From the NCBI GenBank assembly GCA_022747635.1, contig JAKTNV010000018.1, positions 2,636,501 through 2,700,500 on the forward strand: a stretch of 64,000 bases of DNA. Direction: 5' to 3'. Source of the stretch: Hetaerina americana. Lineage: Eukaryota > Arthropoda > Insecta > Odonata > Calopterygidae. The position numbers were made by a program, and so were the translations under genes. Positions 22,290 through 34,466 of the stretch are shown piece after piece; positions within the stretch are counted from its first letter, which is position 1; each line of letters opens with the position of its first letter. The notes beneath the pieces are model-generated. The model saw only the letters and a program-made list of their open reading frames with translations. It was not told where the DNA came from and searched no databases.

Positions 22290-22870
22290 CATGTGCGAGG
22301 GTTGTCCCAGAAGTACCCGACCCTAGGAAGAAAACGCAAAAAATGTATTTAATTTTCAGCATAATCTCCTTTCAGCTCTATACACCTTTCCCAGCGTTGT
22401 TCAATAAGTTCAATGCCCCTTTACTAATAAGAACTGTCTTGACCCTCAAAATAGCCATAAACTGCCGACATCACGTCTTCACGGTTGGGAAATCTTTGAC
22501 CACCCAGCCATTTCTTCAAGTTTGCGAACAGAAAATAATCCGAGGGGGCTGAATCTGGCGAATAGGGTGCATGAGGTACGAGCAATTCAAACTTTCATTC
22601 ATGAATTTTGGCCATTGCAATAATGGATTTGTGAGCTGGTGCATTGTCTTGATGAGACAACACTTTTTTCTTAACCAAATGCGGCCGCTTTTGCTTGATT
22701 TTTTCGCTCAAACATTGCAATAAGTTCGCATAGCATTCGCCGTTGATAATTTTTCCTTGTACAAGATAGTCAATGAAAATTATCACACGCGCATACCAAA
22801 AAACCGACGCTTGTAATTGTTTAATTTCTTCAAAAGAAGCTCCTGAATCTGGATTCCACCCGCGCATTGA
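22290..22870 (-). mobile_element. mar-7: 5'-truncated mariner
   Basis: The minus strand encodes a transposase C-terminal half: RGWNPDSGASFEEI, QGKIINGECYANLL, KKVLSHQDNAPAHKS (second catalytic Asp), PYSPDSAPSDYFLFANLKKW (third Asp) and RWERCIELKGDYAEN at the end. The left end (about 22295) carries GGTTGTCCCAGAAGTAC, probably the 3' TIR. No matching 5' TIR or N-terminal region was found; homology stops abruptly near 22870. Stop codons lie between the third Asp and the C terminus. Confidence 0.88.
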
Positions 22871-22885
22871 GCACAAGAGAGACAA
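22595..22885 (-). pseudogene. mariner transposase fragment (mar-7)
   Basis: Ninety-six open codons covering the stretch before and around the second catalytic Asp (SHQDNAPAHKSIIAMAKIHE) of a DD34D transposase, ending at a stop. The third Asp region continues downstream in the same family order but beyond this stop. It lacks the N-terminal DNA-binding domain and first Asp, so it is inactive. Confidence 0.85.
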
Positions 22886-23142
22886 AGGGGAATTGGCAGG
22901 GGAAGACGGAGTGGTGTGACTCTTGGTCGTGCATTAACTTCGATGGGGTGAAGGGGATAAATAGAACTCCTTGGCCCGTTGCGGGGGAAGGGCTTCGAGG
23001 GTCGACCATTTGGATCCGCCGTCTCGGAGGCAAGAGAATGCGAGTGGAGGCGCTCGAGAGGAGGAGAAGGGTGTGCAGGGGGGTGGGGAAGAGAGTTTAT
23101 CCGATGGTTTCTGGCTCAACTTTGTGGAAGTTCATGTTCATC
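22886..23142. other. Unassigned sequence
   Basis: G-rich stretch with overlapping frames. Nothing recognised. Confidence 0.4.
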
Positions 23143-23295
23143 AAATGAAGAACACTACGTGTTTTTTATTTTGGTACTACTAGTTAGGTACTTAGTTTGG
23201 TGCTACTAGTAAGGTACCTGATGGTGACGCCTAAGCGTTGAAACTAGTAGTCCCAAAATAGAGACCAGTGGAAAAATAAATTGTGTTCTTCATTT
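23143..23295. repeat. Fold-back repeat with direct repeats and CTGATG-hairpin-GAAAC
   Basis: Outer arms AAATGAAGAACAC (23143-) and its complement (to 23295), inner arms GGTACTACTAGTT and AACTAGTAGTCCC. Within it a near-repeat of about 26 bp (GGTACTACTAGTTAGGTAC, then GGTGCTACTAGTAAGGTAC). At 23218-23244: CTGATGGT, stem GACGC, loop CTAA, stem GCGTT, then GAAAC. No coding potential. Confidence 0.65.
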
Positions 23296-23633
23296 AATTT
23301 AAAGAAAGGAGTTTGTTGGGCACGGATAAATAAATTGGCAAACGTCTTTATTCGGGTGAAACATAAAGAGACCATAGAGATTTAGGCCACTTCTTTCATT
23401 TAACCCTTTATCGAGTACATTAACAAAAATAATAATAAAAGGAAATATAAAGCGATATAATTGAAAAAAATGGTAAAGAACATTTACATATAAAATGAGA
23501 AATAAGCAAAAGATGCGAGTTTGCGGGAAAAACCTTAAAGGGAGTACTTGACTTAATAAACTTGACATTTTCAGGCTTAACAAGGCGGCATTCCATCATG
23601 ATGAGGATAGAGGAAAAAAAAGACTGCTATTTC

Positions 23634-23768
23634 ATATAAAAAGATTTAATACATTACACGGCCATGATCTCAATGCTGCGCAGCATCATCAGGTGGTATG
23701 ATGATGCATCGAATAATGATGGGCAGAATTGAAACCATGGAAGTGCAATATATCAAATCTTTTTATGC
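23634..23768. repeat. Imperfect inverted repeat with perfect 14-bp palindrome
   Basis: Arms of about 60 bp: ATAAAAAGATTTAATACATT from 23636 pairs with the stretch ending AAATCTTTTTAT near 23766. ATGCTGCGCAGCAT at 23673-23686 is a perfect palindrome. On the minus strand CCTGATGATGCTGCG continues to GAGATC, resembling the CTGATGA-hairpin pattern seen elsewhere. Function unknown. Confidence 0.7.
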
Positions 23769-23916
23769 AGGAGTTCAAAGTTTTTTTCCTCTAGCCTCGT
23801 CGAGTTCAGACATGGTAAAAACTCATGCAGGGAAACACCCAGAAAGAGAGGGGTATGAAAACCCTGCAAAAACTCTGCATGATAGTAAAAAAATAAATTA
23901 ATTACAACTGCATATA

Positions 23917-24820
23917 CAGGGAGCGTTCCAAAACTAATGGAATTGAATTTCTATCGCAGCTCCTATTGATTGAATTGGAATCTAAACACCTGGAGTAGGT
24001 GGTGGGGACGCTAAGCTTGGTCGCAAAATCGGTCTCAGTGCTCTCCTAGCTGTGGAAGCGGCAGGACGTCAGTTATTGTAAACCTCTACGCGCGGACCGT
24101 ATCAAATACCAACCGAGCGGATTTTTCACGTGAACTTTTGCAACGTATTGAAAATGGACCTAATTATTTGGATAACTTCATCACTGGTGATTAACCTGGG
24201 TTGTTTAATACGACCCAGAAACAAAAAGCCAAAGCTCGGAGTTGCACATCAAACAGTCCCCCTAGTCCAAAAAGGCAAGAAAGAGCAAAGCAAAAGTGAA
24301 AACAGTGCTCATGGTCTTTCTTTTTCGAGAGTAAAGGTGTGGTCCATAAGGAGTTTGCTCCTCAAGGACAGATGGTCAATGCTGCCTACTATATGGATGT
24401 GCTGGAAAGACTCCGAAAAAGTGTCATCGGGACGAGAAAAGACATCTCCGCTACCTGGCAACCCCATCACGACAACACGCTACAAGTCCGCGAGTTCCTC
24501 GCCAAACACCAGGTGCCCCCCCCCCCCTACAATCCTGACGTCGCCCCAGCAGACTTAGTTTTCTTCCCTCGCATTAAGGCAGCCCTGAAAGGAACCCGTT
24601 TCTCGTCCAAACGTAGAAGAGATCCAATCAGCCGTGACGAAGACCTTGCGAGAGGTCCCCGAAGACGACTTCCAGGACGCGTAACAGTCGTGACAGAGTC
24701 GCTGGAAAAAATGTGTAGAGGCCCAAGGACAGTACTTTGAAGAATTTGAAGAATTTGTGAAAATCTGGTTAATAAATTACTTTAAAAAAAATAATTGCAT
24801 TACTTTTGGAACGCATCCTG
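23917..24820 (+). mobile_element. mar-8: internally deleted mariner
   Basis: TIRs: CAGG(G/A)(A/T)GCGTTCCAAAA at both ends, TA at 23915-23916 and 24821-24822. About 904 bp. The leader runs into transposase sequence that has lost the N-terminal domain and lies in several frames. The relics FNTTQKQKAKA and SPPSPKRQERAK are the region after the first Asp, followed by the second- and third-Asp regions. Non-autonomous. Confidence 0.9.
24339..24740 (+). pseudogene. mariner transposase fragment (mar-8)
   Basis: Reads VHKEFAPQGQMVNAAYYMDV, LERLRKSVIGTRKDI, QPHHDNTLQVREFLAKH (second catalytic Asp), PPPYNPDVAPADLVFFPRIK (third Asp) and AALKGTRFSSK. A frameshift near 24615 then displaces the rest; EVPEDDFQDA and RWKKCVEAQGQYFEEF can be read in another frame to about 24750. 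The Pro-rich PPPP at a run of C is a probable slippage site. Inactive. Confidence 0.9.
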
Positions 24821-25019
24821 TATAATAGTTCGCAGCGGAGTACAATATGGCATGACGGCATCCGGTATGTGAACTGAAACAATACTCGGTGCAGCCTACT
24901 GGACTAAGGCGTATTGTTGGTGGACCGTTCTCCGGACGGACCACCACTTGTGCTGCCAAGCCTAAGCCTAAGCTAGTGCTGCTGCTATACGACAGCATGA
25001 TGGCACAAAATATCCTTAG

Positions 25020-25290
25020 ACCCCATCCAACGTATTAGATGTAACAGCATACTTCCTGCCCCCATTCATCTCCTTCCAATACACATTTCGCCCTCTCCCT
25101 CGCATCCTTCTACTCTCTCCATCTCCCACCCCTTGTCTCTCCCGCATTCTTCGCCCTATCTCCCAACAACCTCCTCTGATCTCCCACCAATGCCTTGGAC
25201 TTCGTCTGGCTCCATTTCCCTCCGAATTATTCCTCCCATTCGTTTCCACACCACAAGCGAATACGAGAGACGAACCATCCATCGTGTTTC
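25020..25290 (-). mobile_element. Possible diverged LINE fragment (LINE-A relative)
   Basis: On the minus strand, VWKRMGGIIRREMEPDEVQG and GGRSEEVVGR parallel the LINE-A stretch VWRRMEKVKWTEKKTNEEVL and GEERGLLG, and GGRKYAVTS parallels GGRKYSEMK. There is no preserved frame. The match rests on short, charged residues and is tentative. Confidence 0.4.
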
Positions 25291-26640
25291 CTCTGCTCTA
25301 TTAGTCACTCGCCTCTGGTTTATTTTTTTAAAGCTCTCTATACTTATTCCTCCTCAACTCTCTGTTCACTTCCTTCCATTTTCTTGTTCGTCCCTAATTC
25401 CTAATAATTTTCACTGTAATCCGTGGATTCCAAACCCTTTTTCCATTTACCGTCCCCTTTTTTTCGTTCGTCGCTTTCTTAATTCCTCGCTTGAGATGCT
25501 GCCATCATTCCTCTACCGAATGTCAGTCTCCTGGTGCTCCCTCCTTTTCCGACCCAGTTTGGTAGTCTACACTCCTTTTCCCTCATTCCCTCCCTCATTA
25601 CTTTAAATCTAGCAATGAACTTCACGAGCTCTAAATTGTGATTCCGAAACTACTGGAAACTGTGAGTTTAGTTTAGGCAATTCCTAAATCCATGTCCGAC
25701 CACAAATTGTCTAATTGTCATCTTCCTGCATCTTCCGGCATTTTCTACGTGTACCTACGACTGCTGTGGTGTTTAAACCAGGTGCTATTTGTAAATGAAG
25801 CTATTCCGCCGGCAAACCTCCTCACCTTTCTCCCCGCGGCCATTTCTTTCTCCTGAACGCTGCTCTCCTACCTCACTGCCGCTTCTCCCTTTTGACTAAC
25901 ACCGCAGCTCAATTCCCCTTCACGCTCAAGTGTTTCCTTACGCGATTTCCTTTCTCGATCATTTTGCCTTATTGGCATGTAAACTTGGATTACCAATCGC
26001 CTGACGGGATCCGCTCTCAAGTCGATTAATAATATTCTGTTGTTCACTGTTTCCACATTAATTGCCCTTCAATTATATGTATGTAGTCTAAAGATAAGGT
26101 TTTGAATCCGTGGATGGTGGAAAGAAATGAAGTTACTAGGAAATGGAGGAGGAAAAAGACGGGTTGCGGCAACATGGAGAAGCAGAGTGGCATGTCGGAG
26201 GCCTCCGCGGTAGAAGGTATTTGCGGATTAGGGGAAGGCAGAAGAAGATGATTTTAGGCAGCACGAAGACAGAATGTTTAGAACTCAAGAAGGAAAATAA
26301 TATACTTAAAAAAAAGCAATTTAGCATGGAGGCATGAGATTGACGTCATTTACAATCCATTACCTCTTTGACTTCATACTAGCTATGCCGAATACAACTT
26401 CGATGAACTTAGAGACTAGAGCATTCTGTGCGATGAACAAACAAACCTCGCGCAAATCAATCTCCACCCTTGAGGTAATTCGGTGTCTAATGACGGCAAT
26501 GGAGGTCCTCAAAGGAGAGGAGGAATGGCCCCACTCCTGGCTTTTCCTCGGTCCTAGGGCGTCGCATCTGCCAAACTCTCCTTCCAGAGGGATCTCTGAA
26601 GATAAATAAACCTCGGCGGCGGTGTAATTAATTACTCCGA
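25291..26640. other. Unassigned sequence
   Basis: 25320-25610 is pyrimidine-rich with a long plus-strand frame (to 25606) of low-complexity Ser/Pro/Phe; not believable as a gene. The rest shows nothing recognisable. Confidence 0.4.
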
Positions 26641-27362
26641 ATCAATTTTAATGACGGCTGCGCGGATAAATATATTTCCCATCGCCGCCCTCCCCGGAGC
26701 GGGGTCAGGCGCTCCATCACTCACCCGGCGCCCCCTCGCCCGCCCCTGGCGATCCATCACCGGGGCCTTCCCCTCCTCCTCCTCATCAAACTGTCCACTG
26801 GCCCACGGCCGCTTGTTCCGCATGCGTCTCCGGGACGGACGGACGAACGGCTGCACGCACTCTCTTTCTTGCTCTCGGTCATTTAGCTCGAGAGTGGTGC
26901 CTCCATCGAGGAGGCGTCCCGTGCGTGCACCGAAGTGTGTGCTGGGGTGATGGCATCCACACTCTCGCCTCTCCAGGTTTCTATGGCACGTCGCGCGCTT
27001 TTACCAGCATTTTTTAAAGATGGATGAACGGGTGGGAGCGAGTGTTTCGGGAGGGGGTGGCGAAGGGGTCCACGGGGGTCGGAGGGGACACGGTGCACGA
27101 GGGGGAGGCTCAGCTCGAAAGGGGGTATTTCTCGAGGGTGAAGGGCAAGGCTGCGCCATTGAGAGCCTGCCTCACATCTAAGGTATCCGTTTAAAAGGTG
27201 ATTTTGGAGGGATGTACAGTATTTCTTCTTTGCCTCGGCTCATCTCCCATTTGGCCGCTCGATACCCAATGGAAGTCCCCAAATATCAGGAATGTCATTA
27301 TCAGAGAATTCAACCACCACTTTTAATGTCGCACAAAATCATTTCTTCATTTCATATTACTA
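26641..27362. other. GC-rich unassigned sequence
   Basis: 26660-27120 is GC-rich with CpGs. Open frames on both strands, no homology recognised. Confidence 0.35.
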
Positions 27363-27594
27363 CCCTGTGCAATAAATACGCGAACTGAGGCCATTAAAAC
27401 ATTTTTTGCAAAACTTTGTCAAAATCGATTTTGTCCCCTTCAAAGTACCCTTATTATTCGTTGCTATGCACTTATTGTCATCTTCTTCCATTCCACTGTT
27501 TAAAGCACCCTTGAAAGTCCCCGTGGGACCCGGGGGCTATAGTCCGCGTCATGGCCGTCAGATTGCGCTAATTCGCGTATTTATTGGGCACAAG
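27363..27594 (-). mobile_element. mar-3 copy 2: MITE-sized deletion derivative
   Basis: About 232 bp with the mar-3 termini: CCCTGTGCAATAAATACGCG at the left, CGCGTATTTATTGGGC at the right, TA at 27361-27362. It retains only the outer ~150 bp of one side (GATTTTGTCCCCTTC, AAAGCACCCTTG) and ~60 bp of the other (GGGCTATAGTCCGCGTCATG). No coding capacity; a non-autonomous element that kept the ends needed for mobilisation. Confidence 0.9.
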
Positions 27595-28532
27595 CACGTA
27601 TGTCCCCAAAAGGTTCTTTTCGATTTGTAATGGGTTAAATCCCGTGGGAAATATTTCATCGAAAATTTTCAGTTTTTAAGAGGAATCATAAGGAAATGAA
27701 TGAGTTTTCAATTCAATGTGTGTTTTCATTCATATGCAATGCCCATTTTCTCATTCGCGATCTCCATTCTAAGCGGATGCGTCCATTCACAAGCCCACTA
27801 ACTCACACACGCACTGGCCATCACTTACGCAGCCGCGCTTTCTTCGCGCCGCCGGACGCGTCCACACACTCGCGACGAGCCCCCCGGAGGCGGAGGCAGC
27901 CTTCGTCCATCAGACGGCCTCCAAAGCTCATTCGACGCCGCCTGATTGATTGACTGCCCTCTCGGCAGTTAATCAATGCGGCCGTCCGAATCGGAGCGGT
28001 AATTGGATTCCCTCCGACCCATCCCCACTCCTCCGAATCAGCCCCATCCCATCACCAACACGCACCCCCCCCCCCCTCCGCGCTCAACCCCTGGCCCCCC
28101 TTACGGCGTGTGCGTCGAAGAGGACAGGGGCCTCTCTAGGCGAATTCAATGATAAAATATTTATTTCATTCGGTTCCAGGTATTCATTTTCAATTAACGA
28201 GTACCCCAAAACCGACACATTACTTTTTAACAATGCTTACATCCTGATTCTCAATCTGTCCTCATTCTCAGTCTTCTCTTCACCTCTTCGTGCGAGGCTC
28301 CCCTGACACAAGTGACCCTTAACCCTCTCCCCGTTCCCTGTGGTCCCTTGACCAGCTGGCGTCGAAATCTGGCTCGATTGGTTTTGAAAAACTGTTTTCG
28401 TACTTGCATGTCAGTTTCGACCGAGATGGAGTGCCAAAGGTGGCTTTGTGAGTATTTTTTCCATGATTTTATGGATCGAAAAGCAATCGATAGCGTGCTG
28501 TTCTTTGCCTTTATATTCGTATTCATATGAGT
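27595..28532. other. Unassigned sequence
   Basis: 27780-28110 is GC-rich with a C-run. No gene recognised. Confidence 0.4.
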
Positions 28533-29186
28533 ATAATTGAATTGGAAATTCAATGCGATATATTCGGGATGAGATTAAAGATTAATAAAACAAAGTTTAT
28601 GCCATTTTCTAGAAAGAAAAAGGCTAAGTCAAACATTAAAATAGGAGGTAAAAAACTAGAGCAGGTAGAACAGTTTACGTATCTCGGAAGTGTTTTGGAC
28701 CAACACGGTCAAAGTAGTAGGGACGTAAGGAGAAGAATTGCGCTAGGCAAATAGGCTTTCACAAGGAGGAGGGAGTTGATGACAGGGACGTTTAGTAATG
28801 ATATTAAGAAAAGATTCGTCAAAACTTTGATATGGAGCGTAGCTATGTACGGCGCGGAAACGTGGTCATTGAAGCAGGAGGATAGACGAAGACTGGAGGC
28901 TTTTGAAATGTGGGTTTGGAGAAGAATGGAGAAGGTGAAATGGACAAAGAAGAAAACATATGAGGAAGTACTTGGTATGGTGGGCGAAGAGAGGGGTTTG
29001 TTGGGAGCAATCCTATGGAGGCAGGAAAAGTGGATGAAGGGGGTATTTACCGGCAGTGGGATGTTGAAGACTGTGATAGAGGGGAGAATGTTGGGCAAAA
29101 GAGGAAAGGGAAGGAACAGGATAGGGATGTTGGACAGGATGAAGGGAGGAAGGAAGTACACAGAGATGAAGAGAGGCATGTTGTAA
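28533..29186 (+). pseudogene. LINE-A polyprotein C-terminal region with one internal stop
   Basis: First part: LEIQCDIFGMRLKINKTKFM, then RKKKAKSNIKIGGKKLEQVE and FTYLGSVLDQHGQSSRDVRR, the thumb-side region after the RT palm, ending ALGK and TAG. Second part in the same frame: AFTRRRELMTGTFSNDIKKR, WSVAMYGAETWSLKQEDRRR, LEAFEMWVWRRMEKVKW, GGRKYTEMKRGML and a natural stop. No endonuclease or palm domain is present in this copy. Confidence 0.9.
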
Positions 29187-29290
29187 AATAGGATGACGAG
29201 TTTTGTTTTGTTAGGAGAAACTAAATATTTAGTTGGTAGTTGTGTCCATCCAAAACCTACTTTGACCGGTAGATTACCTGGTAATAATAA
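28533..29290 (+). mobile_element. LINE-A 3' part, 5'-truncated copy
   Basis: Starts inside the reverse transcriptase just after the FADD region and continues to the 3' tail (GTGTCCATCCAAAACC, GACCGGTAGATTACC). The coding part is two open pieces split by one in-frame TAG at 28752-28754. That stop is at the same codon as in the 56.3- and 63.8-kb copies. Otherwise the copy is well preserved, suggesting a fairly young insertion. Confidence 0.92.
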
Positions 29291-29730
29291 GAATTCGTAG
29301 GGATGACATAAAAGTATCTTCCGATTCTTGATAACCGTGCCTTAGGAAATGGGCTCGCTGAATATATATCGTATGGTTTCGAGGGGCAGCGCCCCGTGGA
29401 AAGCAGAGCCTTCGCTGCGATGGCCCTCGATCATACGGGTGGAGTTTTTCGAACGCCAAGGAATGGATGAGGCCTGGATTCACCCGATATGAGAGTGCCA
29501 TTGACCTTCGGTCGGCCCCAAGCGTAGTCGATTCGCAGTTCGGTGGATTCGCAGCGAATGACAACCGTTCAACTCACCACCACGTACAGCAGTCGCGCCC
29601 GCCAAAGGACCTCGCTCTGCGCTCCCTGTGCTCCAGGCGCTGCGTCCCCTGCCTCCACTCCTCACGGCTCGCAATAAGTCAATTGACTCGAACCTCTCAA
29701 AGTGGACACTTTAAGAATTCATTTCTGTAT
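29291..29730. other. Unassigned sequence
   Basis: Moderately GC-rich; no recognisable gene. Short frames overlap on both strands. Confidence 0.4.
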
Positions 29731-29985
29731 TTCTTAGTACTCTGCAAGGCACCGCTAGGGTGTCTGGCAGGGGGTCAATACACACCACGCTAATTCTGAT
29801 GCCTTATCGTTCGTGGAAAAAATGACATCTTCAATTTATCTGTTCTGCACTGAATCTATATAATTTTATTAAGATGATCTCGCCTACCGTAGTACGTCAT
29901 GCCTTCAAGATACCAGATGTCCTTTGAAATTAGTAATGATTTCTTTTTCACGAGATTAAATCTGTCGATAACGAATTATAATGAT
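29731..29985 (-). mobile_element. LINE-B 3' tail fragment
   Basis: Non-coding. Shares the order CTGCAAGGCACCGC, TATCGTTCGTGGAAAA, AATGACATCTTCAAT and ATGATCTCGCCTACC with the 3' regions at 34948, 56868 and 59194. The 3' end of the element is at the low coordinate. Confidence 0.7.
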
Positions 29986-30700
29986 GAAAAATGACCATAA
30001 TATCACATATGGGCCATCCTACTTCTATCCGTAGGCGACAGCGGCTTCTCTTCATCATACAAGATGACTAAATTTGGTGAACGAATCCGAAAATAGAACA
30101 TGAAGTGCATTGCCAAATGGAAAGTAGCTAACCTAATGTAATGGAAGTCCAGCAGGGCCTCTCACTCGACTGGAGAGGGAGTCGGACGACCGCATGGAGG
30201 GATGCGCGCCGTTTGACGGACCTCTACTTCCAGACGCGTCGATCACCTCTCCACTCGTCCCGCCGACGCCTTCGCGTCTGCACACGCCTTCCACCCGGCG
30301 TCGCCGCGTGTTGGATGGGCGTCTCTTAATTCTCCCGACCACTCCCGATGCGTTGGCGGCGACGCTTCTGCTGTATGCCGTCGTCCGGATTGCTCAAGTG
30401 TCATGGGGCGCAAGACTCACCAAGCATTTCAGTGCTTCGGAGCGCGGAGTTCTCCTGTAGCGCGTACGAGTATAAGGGGCCCACTTCGATTGGAATGGGG
30501 AAGAAATCGTTTTATTCGTTGTTGACACAACCCCTGCCGAAGATGAGGACACCTCGGAGGTGGACGTCGCTCGCCTTCCGGTTTTAATAGAATTATCCAT
30601 CTCCGATTCCATTCCAGCCATCAGGCTTACGTTTCGCTTAAATTTAAGTATCGCACTTCATGCCTACCATCTCATTAACGGAGATGTAAGCAATATACTA
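29986..30700. other. Unassigned sequence
   Basis: 30130-30420 is GC-rich. No gene recognised. Confidence 0.4.
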
Positions 30701-31595
30701 CCCTGTCCAATAAATACGCGAACTGAGGCCATAACAACTTCATTTTGCAAAATTTAGTCCACATCGCTTTTGTCCCCTTCTAAGTACTCTCCATTCGTAG
30801 GCTATGCACGTGTTCCATCTTCTTTTCCATCTTGTTTAAAGCACCCTTGGAAGTCCTCGGCCGTTAGGCTTTTTAGTTTTCTCGTTGTTTCATACTTTAT
30901 TGTGTCCACATCTTCACAGTGATGTCCCCCCATCACATTTTTGCATTTTGGGGGAATAGGAAAATGTCGCAGGGGGGGCGAGATCTGGCGATTAAGGAGG
31001 ATGATCAAGGGTCAAGGTGATTGAATTTCTTTCAAGAAACTGGCGACCAATCAATGCTAAATGAATGTGCAGGTGCATTGTCATGGTGAAGGATCCATCC
31101 ATCATGTTCAGTTGTAAAATAGTGTGCACTGTTGATTTTCCTAAATTCAGTCCATCAGTTTTCATTCGGACACGATCAATGTTGTTGTGAACACAGGTGG
31201 TTGAAGGTCGTCCCGGCCTTGCATCACCCGTGGCGTCTCATCGGCAATTTTAACGATAAAACGCTTAATTCACTTGCAAACGGTTGTTTTCTTCAGGACA
31301 TTATCACCGCAAACAGCTGTGAACATTTTAGTAATATCTTGATAACTTTTACCGCACTTCACCAAAAGACTTGATGTTGATTCGTTGCTCCGTTATTTGC
31401 TCAATTTCCATCTTTGACAAGCAGTAAAAACAAAAACAACGGAAACTAACATGACTGGCACTATACGCACAGCTCGACGATCCGCCAAGCACATACGGCT
31501 CATTGTGTCTCAGGCAACTGGAGCCGCTAGTGGGTGGGACTATAGTCCACGTCATGGCCGGCAGATTGCACCAGGTCGCATTTATTGGGCAGACC
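30701..31595 (-). mobile_element. mar-3 copy 3: deletion derivative
   Basis: Left end CCCTGTCCAATAAATACGCG after TA (30699-30700); right end close to GCATTTATTGGGCAGACC. On the minus strand it keeps the leader and the N-terminal transposase region near 31350-31440 and 31200-31240, and an end region near 30800-31010 with SPPLRHFPIPPKCKNV, a relic of the third-Asp stretch. The catalytic middle is deleted. Non-autonomous. Confidence 0.88.
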
Positions 31596-34394
31596 ACGTA
31601 CACCAGCTTATTCGCCGAATGAATAGTAGGTAAATGAATATTAGTCACTGACATGACGTCAATGGTGATATTAATCAATATTATTCATAAGCTTTAATTA
31701 GCAGATGCCATTTCGAATGCAGCAGCGTTGGCTGGCTCTTAGACCGACTATAGTTTTGCCATCCGTCCTGACAGATGGCGTCTCTTCGAGAAGAAGTGAT
31801 GTTCGTCGTTCAGTTCACGATGACCTTTGTCCATAGATTCGGGTAACAAGTGGCAACAATAGCATTAACAATAACGGAAGCCGTCAGTTCCAGTGATAGG
31901 AGTAGCTTCCGTTTGGGGGCGGAGCTAAACCCGGCGCACTCGCGAGGCGCCGTCGCTGGGTGCCGCGAAAGGCCCACCGAAGAGTGTCCCCTACGGGAGC
32001 GTGATCCCCCTTCGTGACTGGTGGCCTGCTCCCTGCTCGAAATATGCAGTAGCTAGTGAGACCCTGTCCTCGATGATGAAATGAAGTTCTGATGAGTCAT
32101 ACGCCACACGACTGTCGACTCATGGATTTGAGGGTCAATGAAAAGGTTGATTCGACTCCAAGCTGTTAGATTTACGGACGATTGATTATTACGTTAACCG
32201 ATCAACCAAAGAATTTCATTCGTGTGCGAATTACAGAATTAATGATTATGACAAGATAAATAACAACAAAACGAAATTTCAGACAACTGTGGAAACTTTC
32301 GCGACTGTTACTGATGTGCACGGAAATGGATGAATTCCACAGACTGTTCGTAGAAATCTTTTGCCTTGATTCGTACGGATCTCGAGGGGTCCGGGAACAC
32401 ACACCCGAGTCGACTTTCACCCTATGATGTTCCTGAATTCCGAATTTTATGGAATTTGGAAGTAATAGTAAGCATAGAGGTGATAATGACTTTCATTCTT
32501 TATTCTAATGCAATGATGGACCTTTCATTTGGTTTGCTCAGTGTGAAACATCCAAATTGGGAAATAGTTTTAATGGTTCGAATTTCGTGCGCTACTTACC
32601 ACCAAATCATCATTGCGGCCTAATAAAGAAGCTGATAAAGTAGGACCCCATCCCAGTGATTCCCTCAATTCAGACGAAAACATCTTTGGGGGTGTCATTT
32701 CTATATTTTAATTTGGAACCGACCCAGGGAAAAATCTCTGATTGTTATTGTTTTCGAAATTAATTGAAAGGGAGGTAGATTTAGTCCGATTGGCGCTCGA
32801 GTGAGTGTACTTAGCAAAGTGGGGATTATTCAAGGCATGAAATGATGCATCGGGTATGCATGCATGGAAGTATGTGTGCATAGAGAATGCCGTTCCTTAA
32901 ACACGCCATTTTGTTTATTTGGAATCCTAAATTTCTTGACGATGTTGCCACGGACGTATAACTGGAAGCAATAACAAACAAGTGAAAAACGAAAGGTTTT
33001 ATTGGTGGAGAAACAGCTCTTTTACCGTGTTTACTATTGTATACTAAATACTGCGTGTATTTATTAGTAATACGTAATGCCTCCACGCCAATTCCTCTCG
33101 CGACGTGGCCAAAATCAAGAATAGCCTGATTTTGGGTTGCGATGGGACACGTGCTCACTCTCTATCCCTCTCTCTCCCTTCCTAATCTCTCCCACGCGAC
33201 CATACATCCATTCATTCACCTCTCGCTTCGCGCACCACCACATTGTTTTTTTTACACATTCTCCTCCGTTCTTGAGGCCTATAATAATATTCTTGTCTCG
33301 AGTCTCCTCGACCACATCCACCCGTGACTTTCTCGGTTCCCCTCCGGCCACTCTCCTTCCCTCATAGAGACCTGATTCGACCCTCGTCCATTCTCTCTCT
33401 CTCTCGGCCACACACACACCCTCTGGAGCACACTTCTCTCATACACTTGTCTATAACTGGCGCATTGATCCGCATTCTTCCATGACCCACTCATTCATTC
33501 CTCACCCCGCTCCCTTTCTTATATTCTTGCCACTTCAAACACTTCTCTTGATACGTGCCCTTATACCCTTGATGCTGACTCGATGCTGCTGCATTCATTC
33601 GATACAAATACTTGTCCTGGCGTATCACTCCCACACAATGGTGCGGGCCGGGCCAAAAAATATTCAAAATTTCAATCCTCTCTGTTAATTTGCTGAAGTT
33701 ATCCAAGAAACCCCTCGCACAACTGTTAATATTTCAGACGGCAATACTGGCTGAAATCTATCAGCCAATCACAAAGTAGGTGTTCCATTCCCAAATGGTA
33801 ATTGCTCAGCCATCCGAAGTGACTGCGTGGCGACGGTTACCGTCCCTCGGCTGGAGTGCGAAGTAAACTGGAGTAAACTTTCGCGCTCACGAACGAACTC
33901 TTCCATTCAAACGAAAGCCACGATGCACACGCATTTACTCAAATGATGATGATTGTGGAGGATGCGGTCGATGGCGACGGGCCGCTGGCTGGTGAGATGA
34001 ACGCCTGTTGCGCGGGAGATAGGCGTGCGCGCGGTCAAGGAGGGATGATTCCAGGCTGTGGCATTGCGTGTGCACATCGGCGGGATCACGAGCACACCTG
34101 ACCGCGTAAACATAATGGCTGTCGAACTGAGTTTTACTTTTCGATCAGCTCAGATCAGATCACTTTCGATTATTGGAAACAATAAGTAAACACAGCTACT
34201 CGAACTATTCGATAATTAGGTCATGACATGCGTAATAAAATTGCCAATTGCCCTCAAATAGCTGGCAAGTTATAACACCTGTCCGAAGCCCGCGTTCCGC
34301 GCATACGCGTGCGGACTGAAGGTCACCGTCGCAACGGTCTGGGCACAGTGTTTTTCATGTTTCTATTTGTAGTATGTATATAATGTCCTCGAGA
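31596..34394. other. Unassigned sequence
   Basis: 2.8 kb without a recognised element. 31900-32000 is GC-rich. 33150-33420 is CT-rich with a 100-codon Glu/Arg-rich minus frame best explained by the composition (CTCTCT runs). 33900-34110 is GC-rich. A candidate place for host non-coding DNA. Confidence 0.4.
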
Positions 34395-34409
34395 GTGTGT
34401 GTGTATATA

Positions 34410-34466
<57 letters not shown>

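Noticed and set aside
33115..33417. 100-codon Glu/Arg-rich minus frame
   Set aside because: It arises from CT-rich sequence (CTCTCT tracts) and resembles no protein.
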